From Phytophthora colocasiae (Eukaryota; Oomycota; Peronosporomycetes; Peronosporales; Peronosporaceae): DNA of 64,000 bases. The translations under genes were made by a program, and so were the position numbers. Shown here in pieces: positions 30,344 through 43,119 of the stretch (positions are counted from its first letter, which is position 1; every line of letters starts with the position of its first letter). The stretch covers positions 434,001 through 498,000 of the forward strand of contig JAGKQI010000026.1 of NCBI GenBank assembly GCA_018806915.1, read 5' to 3'. The notes under the pieces were generated by a model. The model worked only from the letters and a program-made list of their open reading frames with translations. It was not told where the DNA came from and did not search any database.

Positions 30344-32573
30344 CTGTTTGTTAACGTGTGTTGGGGTCGAGTGGGAGACCACTGTCTACGGAAAGGGGTC
30401 TTGCACATATCCGTGCTCACAAGACAACGTGATTCTTTAATTTAATACTTGGAAAACTTGAAGAGTTTGCTGCCATTTCATTTCCAAGTTAGCAGATGAA
30501 ATATTCCAGAGAGTGAACAATCTCAATTCAGGATACGAGTCAGCCGCCCCATATATACAAACAGATACCAAATAAAACTCTAGACATTTACTGGTAGTAG
30601 TTTCGATCCATTGTGGTGTCGCCCGACAAGCCCTCTTTGGAAAGAAAGCGACAATAAGAGAGTACATGTAGTCTCAATCAACGGCAAGGAAACATTGAGT
30701 GGTGAATCCATGCAGGACAGAAATTCTTAATTGCACAGCTGGTGGATCAAAGTCCGTATCCGTTTTGCACGCTGGTAAACTACAGCAGACGGATATTTAT
30801 GAGATACATGAAACCGACTCGAGCTGGTAAACCATCGTGCAAATACAAGCTTGATGGGCAACCGGGCAGTAGTATTGTTTTATCATCCACAGCAGCAATC
30901 AATAATGTGGGCAGTTGATAAGAAGAAGAAATTATTTGATTAACTAGATAGGTGGACAACTCTTTGGACTACTTAAGTAATCTCAAGCTAATTCAATAGA
31001 CTGTTCTACCTTGACTGAGGGTCAACCAAATTTGGGGCATTCGTTCCGAATGGAGATCAATCGGCAGTTCAAAACCTAACTGTTGGATCAGTAGCGTGAT
31101 AGTTTTCCGGTCACAGCTGAGTTCATCCGCATGCTGGTAAATAAGCTGATAATCCTGTATGACGACTGGATATTCGCCACATTTGGCAGTAGTGCCTTTG
31201 TTTTCCGATAGTGAATGTTTTCTGTTGTTGATAAGAAGCTGCAATATAAAAGTTATGCCGACGTACACACTGGTCAAGCACCGACTAAGTGTAATGCTGC
31301 CTATAGACACAGACAACCGCTTTTTAGTTTCTACAGTATCTCACGATGTGCACCAGCCGAAATCCTAGATCCAGCTTCAACAAATATCGATTCGCATAAT
31401 TAATATCACTTTAAAGAATCTGTCACGGTGACTCCAATGGAGTCACTCCATGTTCATCTGTTTTCGTTGACTGCAGGCTGTGGCTGCAAGTCAATGTGCA
31501 AATCCAACATCCATGATGCGAAAAGCACTCTACCTCTACCCTGTACTAGTACTTGTAGGGCGTTTCGTTGATCGTTGACTGCACCGTTCGCCGAGAGCCT
31601 TGTACTTCAGCATTTAAGGCGACGATTCGGCGGCGGACAATGACCGTAAGCTTTGTCCACTAGGGACAACTGCTGTTCAATTTCTCGCGTATTTGAGACC
31701 ACCGCAAACATTTAATCGCCTCGACCACCAAATTGATTGATCGACCACAGAGCGTTAATTAATACCATTGACAAGTGTGCAGTAGTATGAGACCGAAAGG
31801 CAGCAAAATACATGTCCACTTCCGCGCCGCAGTGAACTTATTGCCACTACACGTATGTATACATGTAACTCGATATGATAGCGTCGGATCGCTTACCATC
31901 GTGGATGATGCAGCGCGTCCTGAAATACGCGGCACTTAGCACCTCGCGACGAGGCGACCCTGGCCATTCTCTCGGCCATTAGTCGAGCACGACATCACCG
32001 CCATCACCAGACGCAAAAGCTATTGGACTCGTCGTTCACATGCCTCGGCAATCTGACTCGCATGCCATACTTGGAAGTACTTGTAGACTCAACCGTTCTG
32101 CACTATTATCAACCTGTTGGACACACAGCACTGTACCTCGACCGTCTAAGTGGAGTTGCGGCAGATGGTGTTGCGGCGGTTTACTAACTCACTTCCGTTG
32201 CATTGCTGCCGTTGATTTGTTAGGGGATAGCGTGTTCTTGTGCTGACCCAGGAGTTCTTAACGAACAGCCGACCACAATATCCTAGCAATAGCCACTACT
32301 GTACAGTACACTTGTAGGTACTGTACATTAGGTCGGTGGCCCCCACCTCAATCGATGAGCAACAAACAGATCTGCTGTACGGTATAGGTAATGCTGGATA
32401 CGGACGAGCGAGTCTGCACCGGTCTGGCAGGGTGTCCTGTACGTCCACACGCTCGCCTAGTCGTTGACGCACGCGTTGCCCATGGTCTACTTTTCTTTCG
32501 TATCATACGGGGATCCGATGTTCTATCCTGGTTGTCTCTTTCTCACCGTTAGTGACAAGTTCCATCCTCTATC

Positions 32574-32625
32574 ACTGTCGTAACGGGTTATACATTTAAC
32601 GTACTGTATAACCCGTTACGACAGT
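32574..32625. repeat. Perfect 20-bp inverted repeat
   Basis: ACTGTCGTAACGGGTTATAC (32574-32593) pairs exactly with 32606-32625, loop 12 nt. It shares the core GTAACGG/CCGTTAC with the hairpin at 11021. Confidence 0.95.
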
Positions 32626-32805
32626 CGCTGCCACACAAGAATTAATCAGCCGCTTGGACGGAACCAAAACTTGGATTTGCCAGGTGTTAAAGTACCGGAG
32701 ATCTTCAACAGATTAAAAACTGTTTGTGCGTCGTCCCGTGACTGCTGTTCGAGAGCCATCAAGACGAGTCTCCTCGCCTGAACTCCAACCTCGTTGCCCC
32801 ACGGT

Positions 32806-32822
32806 TCATTCTTAAAATCACT
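32806..32822 (+). promoter_or_regulatory. Core promoter of PL-5
   Basis: TTCATTCTTAAAATCAC, initiator-like with a weaker FPR, about 21 bp before the ATG. Confidence 0.45.
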
Positions 32823-32842
32823 CACTGAGTCACAGTTACAAA

Positions 32843-34171
32843 ATGGCTCGCTTCCACTTCGCTGTCACCGCCGTGCTCGCCCTCGCTGCTCAGAGCACCA
32901 ACGCCTTTACTATCGGTTTGCCCTCCGGTCTGGCTGCTGGCACCACCGGCGGAGAAGGAGGTGAGACCGTGTACCCGACTACCCCGGCCGAGCTCATCTC
33001 GTACCTGAACGAGACGGAGCCACTGGTGATCGTCCTGAACCAGACCATCGACTTCCGCGGAACCGAAGGCACGACCACCGAGGCCGGTTGCCGTCCGCAG
33101 AACAATCGCAAATGCCTCGCGTCCAACACCGGTTTCAAGGGCCAGGATGTGATCCTTCAGAGCGGAGGCATGAACAACACCGGTGGTTGCACGAACGGCA
33201 CGGAGACGACCGTAACGTACGACAACGCCGCCATTAAGCGCATGAACGTCAAGGCCAACAAGACCCTCCGTGGTATCGGCAAGAACGGTGTGATCAAGGG
33301 CAAGGGTCTGACGCTGAACGGCGACAACATCATCGTCCAGAATGTCCACGTCACGGAGCTCAACCCGCACGTGATCTGGGGCGGTGACGCCTTCTTCATG
33401 CAGGGCTCCAACAAGGGCAACACGACGCTCAACAACATTTGGCTCGACCACGTCAAGGTCTCTCGTGTCGGTCGTCAAATGGTCGTGACCAACAAGGCCG
33501 GCGTTGCCTCGCTGACCATCAGTAACTCGGACTTCGACGGTAACACTGAGTTCTCGTCCTCGTGCGACGGTCGCCACTACTGGACGTTCCTGTTCTACGG
33601 CAAGAACACGGGCGTGAGCATGCTCAACAACTACGTGCACAGCACGTCGGGCCGCTCCCCGAAGGTCGGTGGCAACAAGAATGAGCACGTCACCGTGCAC
33701 ATCGCTAACAACTACTGGGGAAACAACTCCGGTCACTCTTTCGAACTCGGTGAGAACGCCTACGTCCTGGCCGAGGGTAACTACTTCGACAACACCAAGC
33801 AGCCCCTGGACAAGAAGACGACCATGGGCGCGCTGTACGGCCCCATCGTCGCGGACGGCGCCGATCTGTGCTCGACATCCCTGGGCCGTGCTTGCGCGGT
33901 CAATACCCTGGTGGACAGCGGCAACTTCACGTCGCTCAACGCTGAAGCTGCTCTCGAGGACGCTAAGGGACATGCTGCCATCGCTGGCTACTCGTCCAAC
34001 TCGGCTCAGCAGACGACTCAGTCGAGCGACTCGGAGCAGCAGCAGACGCAGACCCAGCAGTACACCCCTGGCACCGCCAAGCCTTCTGGCGAGACGTCGA
34101 TCCAGGCGGCTGACCTGGCCAAGGAGTGGGAAGCCACGACCGACAACTTTGGTGTCGGTAAGCTCGACTAG
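32843..34171 (+). CDS. Pectin lyase PL-5
   Basis: 442 aa, no intron; signal peptide MARFHFAVTAVLALAAQSTN, mature AFTIGLPSG. More diverged than PL-1 to PL-4: [62 protein letters not shown]; catalytic-region Asp and Arg are kept. Linker QQTTQSSDSEQQQTQTQQ and end NFGVGKLD. Codons are strongly GC-ended, which opens a 472-codon antisense frame that I regard as a shadow. Confidence 0.93.
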   Translation: MARFHFAVTAVLALAAQSTNAFTIGLPSGLAAGTTGGEGGETVYPTTPAELISYLNETEPLVIVLNQTIDFRGTEGTTTEAGCRPQNNRKCLASNTGFKGQDVILQSGGMNNTGGCTNGTETTVTYDNAAIKRMNVKANKTLRGIGKNGVIKGKGLTLNGDNIIVQNVHVTELNPHVIWGGDAFFMQGSNKGNTTLNNIWLDHVKVSRVGRQMVVTNKAGVASLTISNSDFDGNTEFSSSCDGRHYWTFLFYGKNTGVSMLNNYVHSTSGRSPKVGGNKNEHVTVHIANNYWGNNSGHSFELGENAYVLAEGNYFDNTKQPLDKKTTMGALYGPIVADGADLCSTSLGRACAVNTLVDSGNFTSLNAEAALEDAKGHAAIAGYSSNSAQQTTQSSDSEQQQTQTQQYTPGTAKPSGETSIQAADLAKEWEATTDNFGVGKLD

Positions 34172-34494
34172 AGACAGACAACGTGTAGTACAGTGTAAAA
34201 AGCATCCGTGGTGACTTAGAATACAAAATTTAATGTCCATGAACGTGTGACGACGTACAGTTTGTCTGCATGACTAAGTTTCAAAGCGCGATGATAGCTA
34301 CAGTGCAGTGGACATTGCTCGTTTCCACATTGCTTTTCATTTGTATCTCTTTATCCGCCTGGGTATCCGCCGCTATCATTTTGCTCGAGTCGCTCCTACC
34401 TTTACGAGGATGCAGGAGGAATTTCCGACGATCAAAAGCAACATTCGATGCCTCTCATTTCCAGTTTCGCCTTCTAAAAGGCACTTCGATCAGC
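34172..34494. other. Spacer PL-5 / GH43-1
   Basis: About 320 bp with the GH43-1 promoter. A frame opens upstream at 34270, but the signal peptide fixes the start at 34495. Confidence 0.45.
34454..34471 (+). promoter_or_regulatory. Core promoter of GH43-1
   Basis: TCATTTCCAGTTTCGCC within this stretch fits initiator plus FPR; about 25-40 bp before the ATG. Confidence 0.6.
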
Positions 34495-35582
34495 ATGAAG
34501 CTCTCTTCGATCATGGCAGGGCTATCGCTGTTCCTTCCCATGGCTTTGGTGGCCGGATATGCCAACCCCGAAACTTGTACAGGCATCTGCACTAACGCAC
34601 ACGATCCGTCCATCATTCGCAGGTCCGACGGAACGTACTTTCGCTTCTCCACAGGCGGAAAAATTGCAGTGCATTCGGCTCCAGACATCGTCGGACCTTG
34701 GACGTACTTGGGTGCAGCAGTGCCCGATGGTTCTACCATCGACTTGGACGGCAACGGCGACCTATGGGTAGGAAACCACAACGTTGAATGTACTCAACAG
34801 TTCTACAGTAACTAACACCCTCTTCGTTTGTATAGGCGCCGGACGTCCACCTCGTTGGCGATGAATACTACCTGTACTACTCTGTCAGTACTTTTGGCTC
34901 CCAGAACTCGGCGATCGGCCTCACGCGCTCATCCACTATGGACATCAATACGTGGACGGATTCAGGTAGTACGGGTGTCTCCAGTACGTCGGCCAAGTCG
35001 TACAATGCCATCGACCCGAACCTCATCGACGTCGACGGCACGTACTACCTCAACTTTGGTAGTTCCTGGCAAGACATTTTCCAAGTCGAGATGAAGTCGC
35101 CGCCCACGAAATCTACCGGATCAGCGTCTCAAATTGCTTTCACATCGGACTACGAAGTACTGGAGGGGGCCTACATGTTCAAGTACGGAGGTTACTACTA
35201 CCTTTTCCTATCCAAGGGCCAGTGCTGTGGCTACGATACCTCCAAGCCCTCTTCAGGAAAGGAATACCGTATTTTGGTGTGTCGTTCAGCGTCTGCTACT
35301 GGTGATTTCGTGGACCAAGACGGATCTGCCTGCAAGAGCGGGGGAGGAACTGTCGTGTTGGAGTCGCATGACGAGGTGTACGGTCCTGGAGGCCAGGGAG
35401 TCTACGATGATCCGACCTACGGCCCAATCCTGTACTACCACTACGGTAAGCATATTGGTGATTGGGAAAGTTGTAGTCTAACTTGTTGTGTTGCAGTGAA
35501 CACCACAATCGGTTACGCGGACGGAGACAAACACTTCGGATGGAACTACCTTGACTTCTCCAATGGCTGGCCCACCGTGTAA
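34495..35582 (+). CDS. Arabinan endo-1,5-alpha-L-arabinosidase GH43-1 (intact)
   Basis: Three exons: 34495-34767, 34836-35445, 35497-35582; 322 aa. Introns follow DLW and fall inside the codon after YYHY; both GT-AG. Signal peptide [22 protein letters not shown]43 five-blade propeller residues: catalytic-base Asp37 in NAHDPSII, pKa-modulating Asp151 in NAIDPNL, acid Glu201 in [10 protein letters not shown]. The family hydrolyses alpha-1,5-arabinan side chains of rhamnogalacturonan I outside the cell, which fits its place among pectin lyases. It is the only undamaged GH43 gene in the window and has both introns. Confidence 0.93.
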
Positions 35583-36567
35583 ACAAGGAGGACTACACGT
35601 ACTACCATGTTAACAACTGAATGGGAATGTCAATTTTATCAAAAAGTTTATCCGGAAATATCATTCTCGTGTCATGTAGTACAAGCTTCGGCACTTACAC
35701 GACAGGCCAGCCACTCGTGAAATCCATCGTGTTCCAGCCGAAACGCTTGTCTCCGTCCGCATATCCGACCTTCGTGTCGACGTAGTGGTAGTACAGGATG
35801 GGTCCATGCTTTGGGTCGTCGTATACGCCCTGCCCACCAGGACCGTAAATGTTGTCGTGTGATTCAAGCACCACAGTACCCCCGTCTTTTGTGCAGTCCA
35901 CTCCCTCCTTGTCCACGAACCCACCTGTCGCCTTTGACGAGCGACACACCAATATACGGTACTCCTTGCCTGCTGCGGGCTTGGACTTGTCATAGCCGCA
36001 GCACTTGCCCTTGGACATGAAGAGGTAGTAGAACTCGCCGTGTTTGAAGATGAATGGACCCTCCAGCACCTCGTAGTTAGACGTAAACCCGATTTGAACT
36101 GGGTCGGAGCTCGAAAGCACCGGTGGGTCGCGCATGTGCGTCTGGAAGATGCCCTGCCAGTAGCTCCCGAAGGTCAGGTAGTACCCTCCATCAGCTGCGA
36201 TCAGGTTGGGGTCAATGGCGTTGTATGGCTTCGTTGAGTCGCTGGTGATACTGGTAGAACCGGCGTCCTCCCACGTCCCAACATCCAGAGATTTCGACCG
36301 AGCCACTCCGATGGCGGAGTTCTGCGTTCCGAAGCTACTTACCGAGTAGTACAGGTAGTAGAAGTCGCCAACCTTTGCAACGTCAGGTGCCTGTACAAAT
36401 ACACGGTGAGAACACATGCATTAACCGCATTTGAAACAAACGTACCCAGAGGTCGTCATTGCCCTTCAGTTCGATACTGGAACCTTCGGGAAGTGCCGCT
36501 CCTTGGTATTTCCACGGTCCCGAAATGTCTGGCGCAGTGTGGACAGCGATTTTGTTGCCTGTGGAGA

Positions 36568-36909
36568 TGTTACCAATTGGTCTATGTTTGATCAGTATGG
36601 GCAAGATACTTTCATAGTAGCCGAAATTGGCAGGAGAAAACGTTTGCCAGGAATCGAGAAGGTGAGAGAAAGCTGTGAGGTTTCACAGTCTGCATATCTA
36701 CATAGTTCTATAACTAGCAGGCACTGGTAGTAGTTTCAAAACGACTGCCAAAGTTGCCTCTTCATCACTCTGAAAAAACACGATAACAGAGCAATACTGT
36801 CCTCATCCTTGCTTCGTTCCTGCATTCAACGTAGCTTCTCAGCTTAAAGGATCTGGGTGGTCATCCTAACGTCTTCTTCAGGAGTGGGTGCCTACCATAT
36901 TTTGCAACA
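36568..36909 (+). repeat. 5' LTR of element 2
   Basis: 342 bp, starts TGTTACCAATTGG, ends GCAACA. Confidence 0.93.
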
Positions 36910-37101
36910 TTGTAGCCTTAGTCAAGGAACTACAGCAAGAATGAGTGATAGTCACATGGAAGAAAGTTCCAGTTCAACGGAGCTGGTACCTGCTTACAGC
37001 TGAAGAAGTAATATCGCTACGTGGCCTTCTGGCGGAGTTCCATACAATGCAAACCAAGCTCGAAAAGCTTAGTGCTGATCAAGTGGGAATAACCTGAGGG
37101 A

Positions 37102-38271
37102 ATGGCAGAATACGCACTGAAGAGTGACGAGAAGCACATGGCTAGTGCTCAGATCATGAAGGACAACCAACAGGTACTCCAACAACTTGCGTCTCAAACC
37201 CAAACGGCTTCACAGCACAAGGAAGTACGCTTAAGTACGATTGAAACCCGCGTCGGTATGCTAACGTCACAAATAATGGAGTTGAGAAACGAGATGAGTC
37301 TCGCTATTGAGAACATCAACACTCTCAAAGACATGGTAAACAAAATTGAGCCAGGCTCGTTGGTATTTGGCTCAGATGATCTTTACCCTGAGTGGGACGT
37401 CGCCGGCCTGCGCCGGATGAAGCTTTGAATGTTTTCACCGGCGGACCTGGAGAAACAAGTCGAGAAATGTCTGAAACAAAAGGAAACACCTGTATACGGC
37501 GGAGACGACTCCGACGATATTGAGGTATACGCCTTAAATATGATGACTTGGTATGCAGCGTATGGGTTATACTTCAAAAATCCCCAAGTGGATTCTCGAG
37601 TTGGCCAGCTCATGATGAACCATACGCGAGGCAAAGCAAAACATTGGTTGCTTCGCGATTACAAAGGCCCTCGGACATGGACGTCAATGATTAAAGGGAT
37701 GCGCAACCGCTTTGTCACCAAGGCAAAAGAAGAAGACCTTGTCGCGAGCTTCTTCGGTTGTAAACAGGGAACTAAGTCGCTGGATATGTACATCGAGGAA
37801 TTCGTGCGTCTTGGTAACACGGACGATGTCTCTGAGCAGTATAAAATGATATTGTTCAAAAAAGGCTTGAAATCGTCTAAATTGCGCGAACTTCTCCAAG
37901 TGCGTGAATTTGACTCCCTTAGTGATCTCCTTGACGGAGCTAGAGGGTTAAATCCGAAAGAAAACGACAGTGAAACGGTAAAAAACACGACAAAATCGAC
38001 CAAGAAAACGACACTGCCGGAGCCAAAACCACGAAGTCGAACAAATCAGCGTTGCTCGTCGTCGCGCTGCCTTGAAACAGGCCACACAGCAGATAAGTGC
38101 TGGGCGTTGCACCCCGAATTGAAACCGCAATGGCTTTTGAATCGCGAAAGAGTTGGAAACAATGTCGCCTCGGCGCATGAAACTCAGGCACAATCATCTG
38201 ACAGCAAACTTTGGGAAGTGCTAACAGCTATTCAGGCGGATCTGTCGAAAATCAAAGCTGATTTAAACTAA
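37102..38271 (+). pseudogene. Element 2 gag with in-frame stop
   Basis: One frame divided by a TGA at 37426-37428. The first part is a coiled-coil-like region; the second has the gag core (GKAKHWLLRDYKGPRTW, YIEEFVRLGNTDDVSEQYK) and a zinc-knuckle remnant (CSSSRCLETGHTADKC). Whether the TGA is read through cannot be told. Confidence 0.8.
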
Positions 38272-38426
38272 CTGGTTCTGAGATGGCGTCCCAGGACCTA
38301 CCACAGCCGACGACAGTCTCATTTCTTGGGTTTTGATCCAGGGAAGACAGACAACATAAAATATTTCACAGAAGAACAAACGTCAGCAACAGACTGGAAA
38401 CCGATACCTAATTAAAAGGTTCAGCT

Positions 38427-41400
38427 GTGTTTTACAATGACGGGATTTTCCGGGGTTCTGCATTCTTCGATGAAGGGGCCGATTTCTGTGGAGTTAGTGA
38501 AAATTTCTTGAGGCAAAACGGATTAATGGATTTAGTTGTGGATCGAGGAAATTTCACGGTCACGTATGGAAATGGAAAGATGGAGAGTATTCCGAATCGC
38601 ACCATTTCGTTGAGTATCTTCGTGGATGAGATGTCTGCATTTGATTTTGATTTCAATGTGTGCCTTATTCCTAATGGATGCGACTTGATGATGGGAGTTC
38701 CGTGGAAACGGAAAATGAAGCCCATAATTGACTGGGCGACCGACAGAGTGTACGACACCGATCACTTTGTCAAATTAGTGGTGAAACATGGTAAGAAACC
38801 ACCTTACAAGGCAGTGCGGCGGCAACAGGATATTGAACTACGAACGCCTGTCTTAAAAATCAAAAATCGACGACAACAGCGGCCAACCAAGCTGCATATA
38901 CTACGAGGTCTGACTGAAAAGCAGTTCCACTTCAGCGAAAAGCATGGAATGACCAGTTACATCTCGATGAAACAAGCAAAACGAATTGTCAAAAAGAAGG
39001 CTTTCGAATTTTTGGTAGTATTACCTCAGAAAACGATCAATGCAATTTACACAGCGTGGCAAAATGGAAGTGAAGTTCTCCCGGTGTATCTTGATGAGAT
39101 TGTATCGAACAAACAGCATATGAATGCGACCGGGACCAAGACGCGTGAAAAGTCAAAGCGTCACGCAACAACGGATCAGGACTCGTTCAAATCGAACCCG
39201 GCATACCCCTTGATCAAGAAGTACGAAAAAATATTCCGTACACAACTACCTAAAGGGCCCCCGGTTCACGGAGAACACGAAATGGAATTAAACCCTGGTC
39301 ATGGTGCTATTTTCCGTCCGCAGTGGCGATTAAGCCCTGAACAAACTAAAATTTTGCGTGAATGGTTAAGAGAGATGCTTGCTGCTGGACTTATTCGACC
39401 TAGCATTTCACCTCATGGTGCACCGACTTTCTGCATTAGGAAGCCGGTGGGGTGGCGTATTGTGCATGACTACCGCGCGATGAATGAACACACGATACGA
39501 CAATCAACGCCTATGCCAAGGAAAGATAACATTTTAGATCGGATGGCTGGATGCTGCTGGTTCAGTTGTTTTGACTTGTTGTCCGGTTATTACCAGATAC
39601 GCATGAGAGAAAAGGATATTCCGTTAACAGCGTTTCAAACTCCGGACGGTCTTTTCGAGTACATTGCTGTACCTATGGGTTTAAGTAATGCCCTGCAACT
39701 TTTAATCGTATTGTAGCTGGGATTTTTAAGGATTTGGCAGACACAGTGGCAACATACTTTGATGATATCTACGTGTTTACTCGCGGGACAGACGTCAAAA
39801 TGCATTTAGAAGCTGTCGAACGTAGTCTTTCGACGTTGCCAAGAACGGCAACTGTACCTGAAACTAGCTAAGTCAACTATATGCAGCCACGAAATCCCCT
39901 TGTCTGGGCGATTTCGTAGGCGTTCGAGGTGTCAGGATCGACCCTGATAAAGTGGCAGTGATTCGAGACTGGCCTACCTCGCAGCGTTAAAGATTTACAG
40001 TCATTCTTGGGCACGACGGTTTACGTCCAGCGATTCTGCAGTCACTACTCCGAGATCAGTGCTCCATTATTCAATTTAGTAAAATCGAAGGCAAAAGTCC
40101 TCGTCTGACCCCAGTGGCACAGGCAGCTTTTGGACAAGCTCAAAATGGCGTTATCTCAAACGCCGGTGTTGGCACTTCCTGATTTTTCTCGTCCCTTTCG
40201 TATTCAGAACGGATGCTTCCCGGTTTGCCATAGGAGGTGTTCTTTTTCAGATGTCATCCTGTTCAGAGGAGGTCGAGCAGCAACAACGAAATACAAGTTC
40301 TGGCATCGAACACCCCATAGCTTTTACGGGAAGAAAACTCACATCAGCCGAACTAAATTATCCTACTCACGAACAGGAGATGTTAGCAATTATCCACTGC
40401 TTGAATATTTGGCGTGTGTACCTTATTGATGGAGGGTGCACTGTGGAGACCGATCACCGTTCATTAGAGAAAGTCCTAACGCAAAAAGTATTAATCGCCG
40501 TATCTGCCGCTGGTACGATCAACTCGCAGATTATAATTTGAAATTCAGCTATATTCCGGGCGAGACAAACACAGTAGCAGACGCCCTTAGTAGACGCAGC
40601 GATTTTGAAATTGATTTCCTGGGCCAGAAAAATAAGCAACTGTACGCAGTGAAACAATTAGCACCGCTATCGTTGATGGATCAAGTTCGCAGAGCTCAAG
40701 ACACTCAGAAAGAAGTGTTACACAGCTTGAAGAACAAGCAGAAGCCGAATGTTTCTCATGCCGAACGTTTTCGCTATTCTGAAATCGAGGATATGATTTA
40801 CTACGACATGAATGGTGCCTCTCGCGTGTGGATACCAGCTGAGAGTATTGAAATCCAAAATGCCATTCTGTGGGAGCTGCATGATAGTGCTCTTAGTGGT
40901 CACCCAGGAATTGAAAACGATTCATGCCGTTCAAGAGAGATTTTATTGGCGTAACATGGCGCGGAAGATTACACAATACGTCAAGACTTGTCAGGCTTGT
41001 CAGCGAAGTAAAGGGAGAACAGGAAAGGCACCTGGGTGTTTGCGTCCACTGGAAGTAGCAACAGCAAGGTGGGAATCTATCGGAATGGATTTTGTTACTG
41101 GACTTCCGAAAATAAGAAGGAAATGATGCGGTTGTTGTGATTGCCGATCGTCTAACAAAACGGGCGCATTTTATTGAAACGAATACGACAATCTCAGCAG
41201 AGGAATTCGCTTCACTGTTCCTAAACCACTACGTGCGATATCATGGGATTCCACGCGACATCACTTCTGATAGCGATTCTAAGTTTACTTCGAAGTTCTG
41301 GCAGGAATGTGCTAGGTTAACCGGCACCAAGTTGAGGATGGCTGCTGCATATCAGCAGAGAACGGACGGACAAGTAGAGCGTATCAACGCGATTTTGGCT

Positions 41401-42283
41401 TCTTATCTTAGAGCTACGCGAGTGGATACAAGAACGATTTGGGCAGACTACTTGGCATTGGCCGAGTTTGCATATACAACAGGCATTATCAAGCCAGTAT
41501 TCAAATGACACCATTTTTCGCTGACTTAGGATACAATCCTCCGATGCCGGTGCACAATGAAGTTCTAACTCCAGAAAAGGCGAAGGACGCATCCACGACT
41601 TTCCTTTTGCATATGGAAAAATTCTGCGTGAGCTTCAAGCAAAAATCCGCGACGTTGCGCGAAATATGAAGTTACAGTTTGACAAAGGAAGGCGTGATCA
41701 AACCTTCCAGCTAGGGGATATGGTACTTGTATCTACAAGAAATTTGAGTGTGGAAAATGCTGGTGCACTCAAGCGGAAATTGGCACCCAAATGGATTGGA
41801 CCGTACGAAGTAGTTGAAAAACAACATGGGGGTACCTCATATCGATTGAATTTACCATCGCAAGTAACGCTATACCCGGTATTTCACACTATGAATCTAA
41901 AGCCTTTTCGGAAAGACGATTCTCAATCTCGACGAAATGTTGTACCTACAGTGCGATTGAAGGACGGAGACGAAGGACATTTGATCGAGGATATTGTGGA
42001 GCATCGACTAAGTAAGGAAGGGCTGGATGAATACAAGTGCAAGTGGGTCGGTTCGAGCGATGACTACACTTGGGAACCAGTGGCTAATTTACAGTCGGTA
42101 CCTGGTCTGATCAAGGGATTTCTAAGGCGACTAAATGGAATGAACCCGCGGGGTTCCAAACGATTGCAAGGAAAACGTGCTGGTATACTATACGTTACTC
42201 ACGACGACCAAGCAGGTTCCTGGGCGGGCGGATTATCTACCATGACAATTCATCGAAGTGTGTCTCCTTTCCACACGACGTAG
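38427..42283 (+). pseudogene. Element 2 pol fragments
   Basis: 38427-39716 has the protease (FFDEGADFCG) and most of reverse transcriptase (WRIVHDYRAMNEHTIRQ, FDLLSGYYQIRM); a frameshift after GLSNA puts the catalytic YFDD (near 39760) in another frame. RNase H remnants lie at 40130-40541 and a tether at 40436-40954. Integrase is split at 40812-41126 (QACQRSKGRTG, IGMDFVTGLP) and 41137-41508 (SDSDSKFTSKFW). 41666-42283 ends with a chromodomain (YKCKWVGSSDDYTWEPV). At least five frame breaks, so not autonomous. Confidence 0.88.
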
Positions 42284-42303
42284 GTCTCTTCCAAGGGAGG
42301 TCG

Positions 42304-42644
42304 TGTTACCAATTGGTCTATGTTTGATCAGTATGGGCAAGATACTTTCATAGTAGCCGAAATTGGCAGGAGAAAACGTTTGCCAGGAATCGAGAAGGTG
42401 AGAGAAAGCTGTGAGGTTTCACAGTCTGCATATCTACATAGTTCTATAACTAGCAGGCACTGGTAGTAGTTTCAAAACGACTGCCAAAGTTGCCTCTTCA
42501 TCACTCTGAAAAAACACGATAACAGAGCAATACTGTCCTCATCCTTGCTTCGTTCCTGCATTCAACGTAGCTTCCTCAGCTTAAAGGATCTGGTGGTCAT
42601 CCTAACGTCTTCTTCAGGAGTGGGTGCCACCATATTTTGCAACA
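42304..42644 (+). repeat. 3' LTR of element 2
   Basis: 341 bp, nearly identical to the 5' copy. Confidence 0.93.
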
Positions 42645-42669
42645 GGAGAAGCGGTAGTACGTTCCGTTG
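42645..42669 (-). other. 25-bp GH43-2 remnant between two insertions
   Basis: Reverse complement encodes GTYYRFS of the first exon; bounded by the GGAGA duplication on the left and CGTTG on the right. Confidence 0.93.
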
Positions 42670-42949
42670 TGTTGAAGTTACCATCTCTGCAGTGATGACA
42701 CCTATCTAAGGGTATTAAATTGTGCAGTTCCATATAGAGAAATCCTATTTAACTGGACTGGTTGGTGGAGAATAACTCCCCTCCAGAACGCCAGACACTC
42801 TAATTTATCACTTCTTCTTTTACTATCTTCAGCACACAAGCCCATTCTTCATCTACACTCAAGACTTCCTCTCCAATATTCTATGCATTATTTTATTCGT
42901 CTCCATCCTTCGTCTACCTAACAACTCTGCGCAAATCATTACTTCAACA
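42670..42949 (+). repeat. 5' LTR of element 3
   Basis: 280 bp, TGTTGAAG...TTCAACA; its ends are complementary. Confidence 0.94.
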
Positions 42950-43119
42950 GGTTATGGACTCCAACGCTTCACCTGCGTGGATGAAGAACCGGAGACGCTT
43001 GATTCAAGCTCCTCTCAAAAATCAACGAGGCAAGAGAATCGCCCCGGAGAGGCCACGTGTCTAGCAAGCCTGACGGCTGCCACGTGTATTCCTGCAAACC
43101 CTACACTACCAAATGCGCC

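Larger units (their letters stand above)
30290..32842. other. Divergent intergenic between PL-4 and PL-5
   Basis: 2.55 kb, the longest gene-free stretch outside mobile elements. No frame carries a recognisable domain. It contains a perfect 20-bp palindrome at 32574-32625 and several short GTACAGTAC-type words. Confidence 0.45.
36568..42644 (+). mobile_element. LTR element 2: degraded chromodomain Ty3/gypsy
   Basis: About 6.08 kb between target duplications GGAGA (36563-36567 and 42645-42649). LTRs 36568-36909 (342 bp) and 42304-42644 (341 bp) differ by at least three single-base indels (cttctc/cttcctc, ctgggtgg/ctggtgg, gcctacc/gccacc). A purine stretch (AAGGGAGG) precedes the 3' LTR. Gag and pol are broken. 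Inserted antisense to GH43-2. Older than elements 1, 3 and 4 judged by the LTRs. Confidence 0.94.
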